Assembly (NCBI RefSeq): GCF_001463745.1
Contig: NZ_BBWJ01000051.1
Span: 28,164 to 92,163, forward strand
Source: Aureimonas sp. AU22
GTDB taxonomy: Bacteria; Pseudomonadota; Alphaproteobacteria; Rhizobiales; Rhizobiaceae
Direction of reading: 5' to 3'
Length of the DNA stretch: 64,000 bases
The notes under the pieces are model-generated. The model had not been told where the DNA came from. It made no database searches and saw only the letters and a program-made list of their open reading frames with translations. Positions 12,180 through 21,160 of the stretch are shown in pieces (the stretch's first letter is position 1; each line of letters begins with the position of its first letter). Made by a program: the position numbers and the translations under genes.

Positions 12180-13145
12180 TCAAAGAGCTGCGACCACCGC
12201 CTTTCCAACCGCTGCCGCCAACGGGATCGGAACCCCGTTCCCAATCTGTCGTGCGACCGGGTACGGACGACCGGCGAACGTCCACGAGTCGGGCACGCCT
12301 TGTAGGCGTGCGCCCTCCCGCAACGACAACACCCGGTCCTCGACGGGGTGAAGGTAGCGGCCCTTGGAGGGGTTCTGGAACGTGCAGCGCAGGGTGTTCG
12401 ACGGAGCGTCCGCGTCCATGCGGCCCCACGCGTCCGTCGCCTGGCAGCCCATCCTCAGCCACGAGGGCGGGCAGAGCTCCGGCGCCAGCTTGATGATGTC
12501 CCTCTTGTCGCCACCCTTCGGCACGCGCGCGATCCGCTCGGACGCTACCCCGCGCGGGGTCGGCCACACGTTCATCGGGTCGTCGGCCGCGACGGGCCGG
12601 GTCGGGTCCATGATGGCCTCGGCGACGGTGGTCGGGGTTCCGGTCGGCTCCGGACGGGCGATCGCCCCGACCTTGGACGCGACGGTGAAGGCCCGGCGGC
12701 GGCGTTGCGGCGTCCCGAAATCCTTGGCGTCCAGCTCCCAGACGTCGATCCCGTAACCCATGCCCCGGAGGCCTTCCGCCAAGCGGTGCCACTGCTGGGA
12801 CCTGACGAACGGGGGCACGTTCTCGATCACCACGACCCGCGGCGACGACTTGCGGACCCACGGGAGGACGCTGAGGCCGAGTTCGTTGCGCTCGTCGAGG
12901 GGGTCGCGGCGGCCGAGGGTGCTGAAGCCCTGGCAAGGCGGGCCCGCCACGAGCACGTCGCAGCGAAGGTCGGAGAACGCCTCGGACGCGTCGGCGCGGA
13001 CGACGCAGCCCGCGACGTTGCGTTCGTAGCTCTCCACCGCGTCGTGCGAGAGCTCGACCGCGAGCACGGGGGCGAGACCGGCCTCGATCATTCCGGCGCT
13101 GAAGAGTCCGGCCCCGCTGAAGAGGTCTATGAAGGTTGCCGTCAT
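12180..13145 (-). CDS. DNA (cytosine-5-)-methyltransferase
   Basis: This 321-residue enzyme transfers a methyl group from SAM to C5 of cytosine. Motifs are in canonical order: I (DLFSGAGLFSAG) at the start, IV (GPPCQGFSTLG) with the catalytic Cys, VI (ENVPPF), VIII (QRRRR), and X (QIGNGVP) near the end. I chose the ATG at 13145, directly before motif I; the frame is open up to 13241, so an N-terminal extension of about 30 residues is possible. The gene is convergent with the Rpn-like gene, 59 bp away. Together with Vsr and the GHKL-nuclease it may form a modification-dependent defence locus. Target sequence unknown. Confidence 0.93.
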   Translation of the reverse strand: MTATFIDLFSGAGLFSAGMIEAGLAPVLAVELSHDAVESYERNVAGCVVRADASEAFSDLRCDVLVAGPPCQGFSTLGRRDPLDERNELGLSVLPWVRKSSPRVVVIENVPPFVRSQQWHRLAEGLRGMGYGIDVWELDAKDFGTPQRRRRAFTVASKVGAIARPEPTGTPTTVAEAIMDPTRPVAADDPMNVWPTPRGVASERIARVPKGGDKRDIIKLAPELCPPSWLRMGCQATDAWGRMDADAPSNTLRCTFQNPSKGRYLHPVEDRVLSLREGARLQGVPDSWTFAGRPYPVARQIGNGVPIPLAAAVGKAVVAAL

Positions 13146-13314
13146 TCCGCCTGCCGCTGCCCCCGTCATCCGCGGACCGGGGCGCCGAGTGTGGGTCGCC
13201 ACGGGTGCCGCCCACGCTTCGGGAAAGTTCGGTGCCAGCATCGCGCCCTCATGCTGAAGGACGCGTTAACGTCGAGGCGGGCAGGCATCGCATGGAGCCT
13301 GTCCGCCTGAGCCG

Positions 13315-15381
13315 TTAGCCGGGAACGGCGCGGGGCGCTCCCCGCCGCCTGTCCGACCGCGCTGAGGCTGGTTTGACTTCCGCCTCCGTCCCGGTCCGGG
13401 CCACGGAGTGGACGTGCCGTCCAGATGCGGCATGCCAGGTCCCGTGCATCTCCAGGCGCCCGGCGATGGCATCGAGGTCGGTTCGCCGTTCCCTTAGGAA
13501 CCCGCGCGCACATTCCAGACACTCGGCCAGCGTCCGTTCGACGCGACGCCCGAACGCCCTGTCCAGTCGGAGGCACCGGGCGACCTCGTCGTCGGACGTC
13601 ATCCCCGTCGTGGCCAGCGTGCCGCCGAGGCCGAGGTCCAGCTCGATGCGGGCGACGAGCCTCGTCGCCCTCGCGAGGTCCGAATCCGGCGAACCGCCGC
13701 TGAGCTCGCTCGACTGGCCGAACACCTCGAGCTCGGCAGCCGTCCCCCCGAGCATCGTCGTCACCAAGTGAAGGTATGAGGCCAGCGTTCCTTCTCCCCC
13801 GCGCTCGAGCGTGAACTCCGTCCGGTTGCCGTTCGGCCCCCGGAGCTCGCGCCGGACCGCGGCCCGCACGGGGACGGAACCCGACGCAGCGGCGAGCGCC
13901 TGCCCCACGACGATGTGTCCCGCCTCGTGCACGCACACCCGCTTGAAGGCCGCGTCGGTCAGGCGGAGGGCCGGCGGCAGGGCGCTGACCAGGTCGCCGT
14001 GCTCCATGGGGCGCCGCGCCGTGCGCGCCGCCCGGCGGGCGCCGCGCACGAGAGCTTCAATGTCGGCGCCGCTCTTGCCGTCCATGGCCTCGGCGACCTC
14101 CGTCAGGTCCGCGCCCGGGAGGTCCCACCGAAGGTGGAAGCGCAGGATCTGCGCCCGCGCGCACGCATCCGGCAGGGGGATCGCGATCTCCCTGTCGAGG
14201 CGACCGGCCCTGCGGATGGCGGGATCGATGAGCTGCGGATGGTTGGTGGCGCCGACGACGACGACGCCCGGCCGTCCCTCGGCACCGTCAAGGCATTCCA
14301 GGAAGGCGTTGATCACCTCCCTCGTGTATCTCGCGTTGTGGTCGTCGACGTTCGCCCGGTCGCCGAACGAGTCGAGTTCGTCGACGAACAGGATGCACGG
14401 AGCGGCTGCGATCGCCTCGGAGAAGGCATTGCGCATGGCCTTCAGCAGGGCGTTGAGGTAGCCCGCCGCCTGCCAGCGCGCGAGGCTGTGGATGTGGACG
14501 GGGACACCGCACGTCCTCCCGAGCGCACGGGCGAACGTCGTCTTGCCCGTTCCCGGCGGTCCGTGCAGGAGCGCGCCTCGGTCCACCTCGCCCCAACCGA
14601 TGCGGCCGGCCCTGTAGTCCGCGAGGTCGACCGCGAGGGTCCGTCCCCATTCGGCAGCCTCGCCGAGGCCCGGCAGATCGTCCAGGGTCGGGCCATCGGA
14701 AACGCCGACGACCTCACCTGCCGCATCGGAATTCTTTTCTGATGCGGCCTCCTTCTCCCGACCCGTCGGTTCAGCCGAGCGCGCGGCCTCGATGCGCATG
14801 GCCAGCCCGGCCGCAGCGCGGAACGAGCGGCCGCCCTCCACGAAGGAGGTCAGCAGGTGCCAGGGCACCGACATGACGTACTCGAGCTCGCGGGCACCCA
14901 TCGGCTCGATGGCCCGCACGCGCGAGGCCATCGCCAGGAGCAGGCGGCGGTCGGGCATGGGGATGGCGGCGACCCCGTCCGCGATGGTCGCGAGGAACGC
15001 CGGGACGTCGTCAGGCGTGTCGTAGAGCCAGCAGGTGCTGCGATGGCTTTGGAGGCTGGGCACTGCGACGTCGACCGACTTGGTGCGGTCGGCCTTCATG
15101 CCCGTACGGTCGTGGACCTTGCTCCTGACGCAGTTCGGGTCGCGTCCCGACCTGCGGAACTGGTTCTCGATCGCGTCCATGAAGAGGCTGAGGGCACCGC
15201 CGGGGATGCCAACGACGACGAAGGTGCACGGGGCGCCTGCGAGGACGTGATGAAGCCCGGCCGCGCGCAGCGCGCGCTTCAGGAGCGACGTCGCCACGAA
15301 GTCGGTCAGGTCGAACGGCGTGCCGCCGCGCGAAGAACGCGGGAGGTCATCGACCGGGCGGTAGTTGTCGAGCCGGGTCAT
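13315..15381 (-). CDS. FtsH-like AAA+ ATPase with M41 zinc-peptidase domain, no membrane anchor
   Basis: This 688-residue protein joins an N-terminal unknown region (1-230), an AAA+ module and a zinc protease. Walker A is HGPPGTGKTT near residue 273, Walker B is ILFVDELDSFGDR near 330, and the arginine-finger region is AIRRAGRLDREI. The protease motif HEAGH lies near residue 484, and the third zinc ligand is the Asp in SDLARAT, as in FtsH. True FtsH has two N-terminal membrane helices; none is seen here, so it should be a soluble unfoldase-protease. It starts within the 4-bp ATGA overlap with the upstream small gene. Substrates are unknown; it seems to be part of a three-gene cassette. Confidence 0.85.
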   Translation of the reverse strand: MTRLDNYRPVDDLPRSSRGGTPFDLTDFVATSLLKRALRAAGLHHVLAGAPCTFVVVGIPGGALSLFMDAIENQFRRSGRDPNCVRSKVHDRTGMKADRTKSVDVAVPSLQSHRSTCWLYDTPDDVPAFLATIADGVAAIPMPDRRLLLAMASRVRAIEPMGARELEYVMSVPWHLLTSFVEGGRSFRAAAGLAMRIEAARSAEPTGREKEAASEKNSDAAGEVVGVSDGPTLDDLPGLGEAAEWGRTLAVDLADYRAGRIGWGEVDRGALLHGPPGTGKTTFARALGRTCGVPVHIHSLARWQAAGYLNALLKAMRNAFSEAIAAAPCILFVDELDSFGDRANVDDHNARYTREVINAFLECLDGAEGRPGVVVVGATNHPQLIDPAIRRAGRLDREIAIPLPDACARAQILRFHLRWDLPGADLTEVAEAMDGKSGADIEALVRGARRAARTARRPMEHGDLVSALPPALRLTDAAFKRVCVHEAGHIVVGQALAAASGSVPVRAAVRRELRGPNGNRTEFTLERGGEGTLASYLHLVTTMLGGTAAELEVFGQSSELSGGSPDSDLARATRLVARIELDLGLGGTLATTGMTSDDEVARCLRLDRAFGRRVERTLAECLECARGFLRERRTDLDAIAGRLEMHGTWHAASGRHVHSVARTGTEAEVKPASARSDRRRGAPRAVPG

Positions 15382-15719
15382 TCGCCGTCCCTCCCGTCGC
15401 TCTCGTAGGGACGGCCCAGACGGTAGACGCGGGACAGCGTGCGCGCGAAGCCGTGCGAGGGCGCAAGGATCCAGAGGTCCGACGTCCTTGCGAGCCTGCC
15501 GGAGGCGAGAACGGGATGCCCCGTGACGCGGCCCGCAAGGCAGTGCGTCGTGCGCGAGCCGAGCGCCCACCCGTCGATGAGCGGGGCGTCGGCGAGCACG
15601 GCACGCCCGGGGTACTCGCCCCTTGCCAGCGCTTCCATGTCCGTGACGACGCCCCGCAGGCGCTCCAGTTCATCGCGAAGGTTGAGGGGGGCGCCGTTCG
15701 GCGCGACGAAGATCGCCAT
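15378..15719 (-). CDS. Small conserved protein, 113 aa (possibly DUF6634-like)
   Basis: The product has no signal or membrane segment. Recognisable stretches are LADAPLIDGWALG, LAGRVTGHPVL, RTSDLWILAP and ARTLSRVYRLG. From memory these resemble a family of small plasmid and island proteins of alphaproteobacteria (DUF6634), which I cannot verify here. The ATG at 15719 is where the conserved start MAIFVAPNGAPL begins. Its stop overlaps the start of the FtsH-like gene by 4 bp, so the two products are probably made together and may interact, for example as adaptor and protease. Confidence 0.7.
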   Translation of the reverse strand: MAIFVAPNGAPLNLRDELERLRGVVTDMEALARGEYPGRAVLADAPLIDGWALGSRTTHCLAGRVTGHPVLASGRLARTSDLWILAPSHGFARTLSRVYRLGRPYESDGRDGE

Positions 15720-15786
15720 GACGTGACACTCCGTTCGCCGGCCGCGGTGCGGACGGACGCGAAGGAAGGAAAGGGTTGCGGAGGGG

Positions 15787-16392
15787 TCAGGCTTGGCGGC
15801 GTATGACGCGCGTCCGCGATCCGAGCGGTTCGTCGAGGTCGAGGTCCACCACCCTGGCAAGCGCCAGCGCGGCGACGGCGGCGACCGGGCGCGAGGTATG
15901 CCTGAGGATGCCCAGGCAGTCCGCGAGGGTGACGGAGCCTTCCTCGTCAAGCGCGGCGAGCAGCCTGACGCGGTCATCGAGGGTCACCCGCCACCTCGCG
16001 TAGGGGACGATCGCCCGCGCGTTCTCCAGCCTGATCGGATCGACGTCGTCGGGGCCGACGACCTTCGCGCTCGACGGAAGCGCCAGAGCACGAGGGTCGC
16101 ATGACGGGGGACTGTCAGCCGCCACGAACAGGAACTCCTGGCCACCGCTGCCCCACGTCTCGAAGTCAGCGACGAGCCCGTCGCGGCCGACCGCCACGCG
16201 GCACCTCCAGCGGTGGACCGACGGGTCGACGTCGAGAAGCAGCGCGACGTCCGCCGCCAGCGCGGACGCGAACGACGCATCGCCGATGCAGCGCAGTGGA
16301 CGGTGGCGGGCCTCGAACCCGGTACGGGATGCGCACGACGGATGGTCGCCGACGTCGGATGGAGCGCAGGTGTTTGAACGCTCGGCACGCAT
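15787..16392 (-). CDS. Hypothetical protein, 201 aa, first gene of the FtsH-like cassette
   Basis: The ATG at 16392 has GGAG 8 nt upstream; an ATG at 16419 has no good site. The N-terminus contains CRVAVGRDGLVADFETWGSGGQEF in part, a beta-rich stretch. The C-terminal 70 residues (RVRLLAALDEEGSVTLADCL, shown in part) look like a winged-helix fold, ending in a basic RTRVIRRQA tail. The C-terminus faintly resembles that of TnsA-associated proteins, but catalytic residues are not evident. It lies 67 bp upstream of the 113-residue gene in the same direction, so a three-gene operon is likely. Confidence 0.68.
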   Translation of the reverse strand: MRAERSNTCAPSDVGDHPSCASRTGFEARHRPLRCIGDASFASALAADVALLLDVDPSVHRWRCRVAVGRDGLVADFETWGSGGQEFLFVAADSPPSCDPRALALPSSAKVVGPDDVDPIRLENARAIVPYARWRVTLDDRVRLLAALDEEGSVTLADCLGILRHTSRPVAAVAALALARVVDLDLDEPLGSRTRVIRRQA

Positions 16393-16874
16393 GGCTAAGC
16401 TCCGCTTCGGACGGGGCATGGCCTCGCGTCCTTCAACCTCGGGAAGGTGGCGGGGTCAGCGTATGGGCGGTCGGAGGGATGCGACGCGCGTCGGCGCTGC
16501 GCCGACGGGGCGCTGGCTTTTCCGCATGTAGGCAGGTGCCTGTCGCATGAGCACCAGGCTAGGTCCGTCGGGCACCAAGAGTCAACGATGCGATCGATTC
16601 GAAATACCGCCACCCCGTAACCCTGTGGACAACCTCCATGTCGTTCGGCCATCGTCGAGGGACAGGCTTCGGCTCGCGTGCGTCATCCGCCCTCTGAGCC
16701 TTGCGGACCATTGCGGGGCGATGCCCGTTCCGGCGCTTCCAAGGCAATCCGCTGGCGGCGGCCAGGACGACGGCGACCGGTCTGGCCGTTTCGAAACCTT
16801 GACCCCGCGCCGATCTGCGCCGACAAGGTTCGCGCCGGAAGTGGGGCGTCCTCTCGAAGTCCCCGGACACTTGC
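16393..16874. other. Intergenic stretch, no gene recognised
   Basis: Several open frames cross this stretch but none has family-like features or a good start. It divides the minus-strand protease cassette from the plus-strand small exported protein. I see no clear terminator or repeat. Confidence 0.5.
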
Positions 16875-17261
16875 ATGAGCAGCATGCGGAGACTTGGACG
16901 AGCCATCGCGGGACGTTTGGCGGTCGCGCTAGCGGTCGTCGTCACCCTGTTGTGCGTATCGGTCGGTCCGTCCGTCTTCAACGATCGCCATGAAGCGAGC
17001 CTCGCCACGGTCGCGTTCGACGACGCCGGACATCGCCGCGACCGGGACGAGGGTCCCGCCGACACGACGATCAAGAGCGCCGGCGGCCATCACAAGAACC
17101 ACTCCGCAGACCATGGCCACGAGAAGCTGGGAGTCCCGCCCGCGCTCCCACCCTTCATGGCGCGTACCGGCGACACGGTCGTAGCCCCGGCAACCGCCGA
17201 CTACGTGTCGGGTCTTCCCGCAAGGCTCGACCGACCCCCGAGATCCCCCGACGTCGCCTGA
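16875..17261 (+). CDS. Small exported His-rich protein, 128 aa
   Basis: Residues 1-35 form a signal peptide or membrane anchor with basic MRRLGR followed by AVALAVVVTLLCVSVG. The mature part has a His cluster (GGHHKNHSADHGHEK) and ends with LDRPPRSP. Small exported proteins with His residues and an RPP-type tail are common beside cation and copper resistance genes (CzcI/DUF2946-like), which suits this metal-rich island. The function is not known. The start at 16875 has a weak ribosome-binding site; the Met three codons later is possible. Confidence 0.55.
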   Translation: MSSMRRLGRAIAGRLAVALAVVVTLLCVSVGPSVFNDRHEASLATVAFDDAGHRRDRDEGPADTTIKSAGGHHKNHSADHGHEKLGVPPALPPFMARTGDTVVAPATADYVSGLPARLDRPPRSPDVA

Positions 17262-17578
17262 CCGCCGCCGCGGCCGTGGCTTGCGCCCGACGCGGCACGA
17301 CAGCATTCGGACACTCGGAACCCATCCATGACACGACCTTCCTTGGAAGGCCGCACCCGCTCGCGTGACGCGATCCGGGCGGCGCCTCCCATGTCCGCGC
17401 CCGTACCGTTCGCGATGCCGGCCTGGACCACGACACACCGCACCGACGACATCGGCGCGGGCAATCAGCCCCGCAACGGAACGTTCGGCCGGCCGAGCCT
17501 CGCCCCGTACGCATTCCCCGGCTCGGCTTCCGCCGCCGTTTGCTGCCGGGCCCCATCGTGTTCCCGGGGGCGGATGCC
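17262..17578. other. Intergenic stretch, no convincing gene
   Basis: An open frame at 17328-17582 encodes a Pro/Ala/Ser-rich sequence without protein-like features and runs into the next gene in a different frame. I see no terminator or operator. Confidence 0.45.
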
Positions 17579-18496
17579 ATGAAGGATCCGTTCGACGTCG
17601 GGGCATGGTTGCGGTCGAAGCCCGACCTTCAGTCCATGCGCGAGCGCTTCCCCGAGGAGTGGGCGCGCGTCGAGCGCGACATGGCGACCGCCATCTCCGA
17701 GCGATCCGCCGCACGCATGAACACGGTACTGCTGCGTTCCGGCCCCGCATGGACCGTTCGAGCGAAAGGGAGGAAGCGTCGCCGGGAGGAGACGCTGCGC
17801 CTAGTCCGGCAACGCATGGCGATCCTCGCGCTCCAGCGGATCGGCACCGACGCCGTGACGAGGGGGGACGAGGATGCACCCGCCCTCGGCAGGATGTCCG
17901 CGGCGATCGCCTCGGGCCTCCTCCGCGACGGGGACGGCAACAAGAAGCCCGTCTCGATGCGCGTGTTCCGGCTGGCTTGGCCGTTCGTCCGCGACAAGGG
18001 TGCCTTTCTGACACGCGAACAGTCCCGCGGCAGCTACTGCTTCCTGTCGCGCGAGTTCGTGGATGCCGTCGCCGGAATCGTGGGCGGCAGGCGATGCCTC
18101 GAGATCGCGGCAGGCGACGGCACATTGACCCGCTTCCTCGCGGGAGCGGGCATCCAGATCGCTGCGGTCGACGACATGAGCTGGGGGCACGAGATCCGCT
18201 ACCCCGACTTCGTCCGGAAGATGGATGCGAGGGAAGCGCTCGCGGCGCTTGCCCCCGAGGTGGTCATATGTTCATGGCCCCCGCCGGGGAACCCGTTCGA
18301 AGCGGCCGTCTTCGACACGCGGAGCGTCCAGACATACGTGGTCGTGGGCAGTCGGTACGGTTTTGCGACCGGGAACAGGGACGCGTACCGCTCGTCGCCC
18401 GGCTTCACCTGCGAGTCGGACGCGTCCCTGTCCGGGTTGGTCCTTCCGCCGGAAGCCGGACACGAGGTCCTGGTCTTCCGAAGGCGCGTCGAATGA
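17579..18496 (+). CDS. SAM-dependent methyltransferase-like protein, 305 aa
   Basis: The C-terminal half has a Rossmann-type SAM site: CLEIAAGDGTLTRFLAGAG (motif I) followed by IAAVDDMSWG (acidic residue at the end of strand 2) and VVICSWPPPGNPFE, where the SWPPPGNP stretch is reminiscent of the NPPY-type catalytic motif of amino-methyltransferases. The N-terminal 140 residues are helical and charged with no recognised domain. The start at 17579 fits the beginning of a compact protein. It stands alone, so its substrate is unknown. Confidence 0.7.
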   Translation: MKDPFDVGAWLRSKPDLQSMRERFPEEWARVERDMATAISERSAARMNTVLLRSGPAWTVRAKGRKRRREETLRLVRQRMAILALQRIGTDAVTRGDEDAPALGRMSAAIASGLLRDGDGNKKPVSMRVFRLAWPFVRDKGAFLTREQSRGSYCFLSREFVDAVAGIVGGRRCLEIAAGDGTLTRFLAGAGIQIAAVDDMSWGHEIRYPDFVRKMDAREALAALAPEVVICSWPPPGNPFEAAVFDTRSVQTYVVVGSRYGFATGNRDAYRSSPGFTCESDASLSGLVLPPEAGHEVLVFRRRVE

Positions 18497-18618
18497 CGGC
18501 TGGGTCAGCGGCGGACATCCCGCCCTTGCGGGGAAGTCCGGTTCCGGCAGGAGCCTGACGACGAACGGGGCGCGGCTCGGGGCTCCCATGCCGCGTCGGC
18601 TCGACCCGGACGGTGCGT

Positions 18619-18744
18619 TCATCCGTTCAGCCAGAACCGAATGCCCAAAGCCACGATGCCGAGCACTGCCAGGCTGGCGGCCCAGATGGCCACCAGCCAC
18701 AGGAGCCGCTTCCACCAAGGACCCGCGTGAAGGCCGTCCTCCAT
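18619..18744 (-). CDS. CydX-like / DUF2474 small subunit of the bd-type oxidase, 41 aa
   Basis: This very short protein has one membrane helix (LLWLVAIWAASLAVLGIVAL) preceded by a GPWWKRL motif, typical of the small third subunits coded after cydB. Its ATG overlaps the cydB stop (ATGA at 18741-18747 region), so it is translationally coupled. Such subunits stabilise the CydAB complex in the inner membrane. Confidence 0.82.
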   Translation of the reverse strand: MEDGLHAGPWWKRLLWLVAIWAASLAVLGIVALGIRFWLNG

Positions 18745-19754
18745 CAGTGATACCCGTCCTCGGCGACCTTTCCCCGGAACACCCAGTACGAGAACGCCGT
18801 GTAGCAGAGGATGACGGGGATCAAGACCGCCGAGCCGACCAGAAGGAACTCCTGGCTCGATGCGGGCGCGGCAGCTTGCCAGATGGTCAGGGTGTCGGGG
18901 ACGATGAACGGATACATGCTGATGCCAAGTCCCACGAAGCACATCAGGAACAAGGCCAGCGCTAGGAAGAAGGGACGCGCCTCCCGGCGCTTGCGGATCG
19001 AGCGACGGAACGCGAAGGCGAGTATCGCCGTCAGCAGGGGCACCTGCGCCGTCAGGATCACGGCTGGGAAGCTCAGCCACTTGTCGCGGTAGCCGTAGTC
19101 GAGACCAAGGGTCGCGAGGCTGACGAGCGCGATCGCGACGAGCGTGGCGACACCGTATCGTCCGGCGAGGCGGAAGGCGTGGTCCTGCGTCCCGCCGTCC
19201 GTCTTCCAGATCAGCCAAGTGGCGCCGAGCAGGGCGTAGCCGCAGACCACGCCGATTCCGGTGAGGACGCTGAAAGGGGTCAGCCAGTCGAGCCATCCTC
19301 CCGCATAGCCACGCCCCTCGATCTCGATGCCTTGCAGGAGTGCCCCGAGGATCATCCCTTGCGAGAATGCCGCGACGATCGAGCCGCAGGTGAAGGCGAG
19401 GTCCCAACCGCGGCGATGGGCGGGATCGCGCCAGCGCGCCTCGAAGGCGACGCCCCGAAAGACGAGACCAAGGAGCATGGCGATGATCGGTGGGTAGAGC
19501 GCCGTCATGACCACGCCGTAAGCGAGCGGGAAGGCCGCAAACAGGCCTCCCCCTCCCAGCACCAGCCATGTCTCGTTGCCGTCCCAGACGGGGGCGATCG
19601 AGTTCATGGCCTTGTCGCGCTCGGAACCGACCTCGAAGACTGGGAAGAGGATGCCGATCCCGAGGTCGAACCCGTCCATGACGACGTAGGCAAAAACCGC
19701 GAACGCGAGCACGAAGGCCCAGACGGTGGCAAGGTCAAGGTCGACGCCGATCAC
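18744..19754 (-). CDS. cydB: Cytochrome bd-type (cyanide-insensitive) ubiquinol oxidase subunit II
   Basis: This 336-residue polytopic protein has the CydB start DLATVWAFVLAFAVFAYVVMDG with the GFDLGIGILFP motif, then WDGNETWLVLGGGGLFAAFP. It pairs with CydA to oxidise quinol and reduce oxygen to water without pumping protons. I chose the GTG at 19754: GGAGG is 7 nt upstream, and the GTGA overlaps the cydA stop. Eight to nine membrane segments are visible. The tiny third gene follows with a 1-base overlap of reading frames. Confidence 0.95.
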   Translation of the reverse strand: MIGVDLDLATVWAFVLAFAVFAYVVMDGFDLGIGILFPVFEVGSERDKAMNSIAPVWDGNETWLVLGGGGLFAAFPLAYGVVMTALYPPIIAMLLGLVFRGVAFEARWRDPAHRRGWDLAFTCGSIVAAFSQGMILGALLQGIEIEGRGYAGGWLDWLTPFSVLTGIGVVCGYALLGATWLIWKTDGGTQDHAFRLAGRYGVATLVAIALVSLATLGLDYGYRDKWLSFPAVILTAQVPLLTAILAFAFRRSIRKRREARPFFLALALFLMCFVGLGISMYPFIVPDTLTIWQAAAPASSQEFLLVGSAVLIPVILCYTAFSYWVFRGKVAEDGYH

Positions 19755-21160
19755 GGGTGTCCCTCCGTCTGCTGGGCGAGGCCGGGCGTGATGCCGGCGG
19801 TCCGGATCGGCGCGTCCCGAGTTATCTGGCGTTCTCCCGAGTGGGCGCCCTTGCGCATGAGGCGGAGGATGTACCAGGTACCGAAGCCGAAGACCGTGAA
19901 GTAGACGACCACGAACGCCACCAGCGAGGCGCCGACGGCGGGGGCCGCCAACGGGGACGCGCTCTCCGCCGTTCGAAGGAGACCGTAGACCGTGAACGGC
20001 TGGCGCCCGACCTCCGTGGTCACCCATCCGGCGAGCACGGCGACGAAGCCGGACGGACCCATCGCGAGCGCCGCGCGGTGAAGCCACGGGGTCTCGTAAA
20101 GACTCCCGCGCCATCGTGCCCACAAGCTCCAGAGGCCGATACCCAGCATCGCCATCCCGATGGACACCATCATCCGGAAGGACCAGAAGACGATGCCGAC
20201 GGGCGGTTGGTCGGCTTCGGGAACCGTGTCCAGCCCCGCGAGGGGCGCGTTCAAGTCGTGCTTCAGGATCAACGAGGACAGCTTCGGGATCTGGACCGCA
20301 TAGTCGATCCGTCTCTCCTCCGAGTTCGGGATGCCGAACAGGATCAGCGGCGCCCCGTCCGGGTGACTGTCGTAGTGGCCCTCCATCGCCATGACCTTGG
20401 CGGGCTGGTGCTCCAGTGTGTTCAGTCCATGCTGGTCGCCGGCGAAGATCTGGACCGGGGCCATGACCGCAGCCATCCACATGGCCATGGAGAACATCTT
20501 TCGGGCATGGGGATCCGAGCGGTCCTTAAGGAGGTGCCAGGCACCGACCGCCCCGACCGCGAAGGCGGTGGTGAGGTAGGCGGCGATGACGGTGTGGGTC
20601 AGGCGGTAGGGAAAGCTCGGGTTGAAGACGATCGCCCACCAACTGGCTCCCGGTACGAACTGGCCTGCCTCGTTGATCTCGAACCCAACGGGCGTCTGCA
20701 TCCAACTGTTCACCGACAGGATCCAGGTCGCCGAGATCAGCGTGCCGACGGCGACGGCAAGGGTGGAGGCGAAATGCAGACCCCTCCCGACCTTGTTCAT
20801 GCCGAACAGCATTACACCCAGGAACCCCGCCTCAAGGAAGAAGGCGGTCAGCACCTCGTAGGCCATCAACGGGCCGATGACCGGCCCCGCCTTGTCGGAG
20901 AACACCGCCCAGTTCGTCCCGAACTGGTAGGACATGACGATCCCCGAGACGACGCCCATCGCGAAGGCGACGGCGAAGATCTTGGTCCAGTACTTGAAGA
21001 GCTCGAGGTAAAGCTGGCGCCCCGTCCACAACCACAGCCCCTCCAGCACGGCGAGGAAGCTCGCCAGGCCGATCGAGAATGCCGGGAAGATGAAGTGGAA
21101 GCTGACCGTGAAGGCGAACTGGATGCGTGCCAGCAGGATGGGGTCGAAGCCGTCGAACAT
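19751..21160 (-). CDS. cydA: Cytochrome bd-type (cyanide-insensitive) ubiquinol oxidase subunit I
   Basis: This 469-residue subunit carries the haems. Visible features are the N-terminal ARIQFAFTVSFHFIFPAFSIG with the haem-b595 His at 22, the AGDQHGLNTLEHQPAK quinol-side motif, and GWVTTEVGRQPF near the C-terminus. The periplasmic Q-loop is short, which places it with CioA-type oxidases that tolerate cyanide and often work at low oxygen or under sulfide or cyanide stress. The ATG at 21160 has GAGGA upstream. It starts a three-gene operon. Confidence 0.96.
   Translation of the reverse strand: MFDGFDPILLARIQFAFTVSFHFIFPAFSIGLASFLAVLEGLWLWTGRQLYLELFKYWTKIFAVAFAMGVVSGIVMSYQFGTNWAVFSDKAGPVIGPLMAYEVLTAFFLEAGFLGVMLFGMNKVGRGLHFASTLAVAVGTLISATWILSVNSWMQTPVGFEINEAGQFVPGASWWAIVFNPSFPYRLTHTVIAAYLTTAFAVGAVGAWHLLKDRSDPHARKMFSMAMWMAAVMAPVQIFAGDQHGLNTLEHQPAKVMAMEGHYDSHPDGAPLILFGIPNSEERRIDYAVQIPKLSSLILKHDLNAPLAGLDTVPEADQPPVGIVFWSFRMMVSIGMAMLGIGLWSLWARWRGSLYETPWLHRAALAMGPSGFVAVLAGWVTTEVGRQPFTVYGLLRTAESASPLAAPAVGASLVAFVVVYFTVFGFGTWYILRLMRKGAHSGERQITRDAPIRTAGITPGLAQQTEGHP

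Noticed and set aside
17328..17582. 84-residue open frame before the methyltransferase-like gene
   Set aside because: Low-complexity Pro/Ala/Ser sequence, no convincing start site and no domain.
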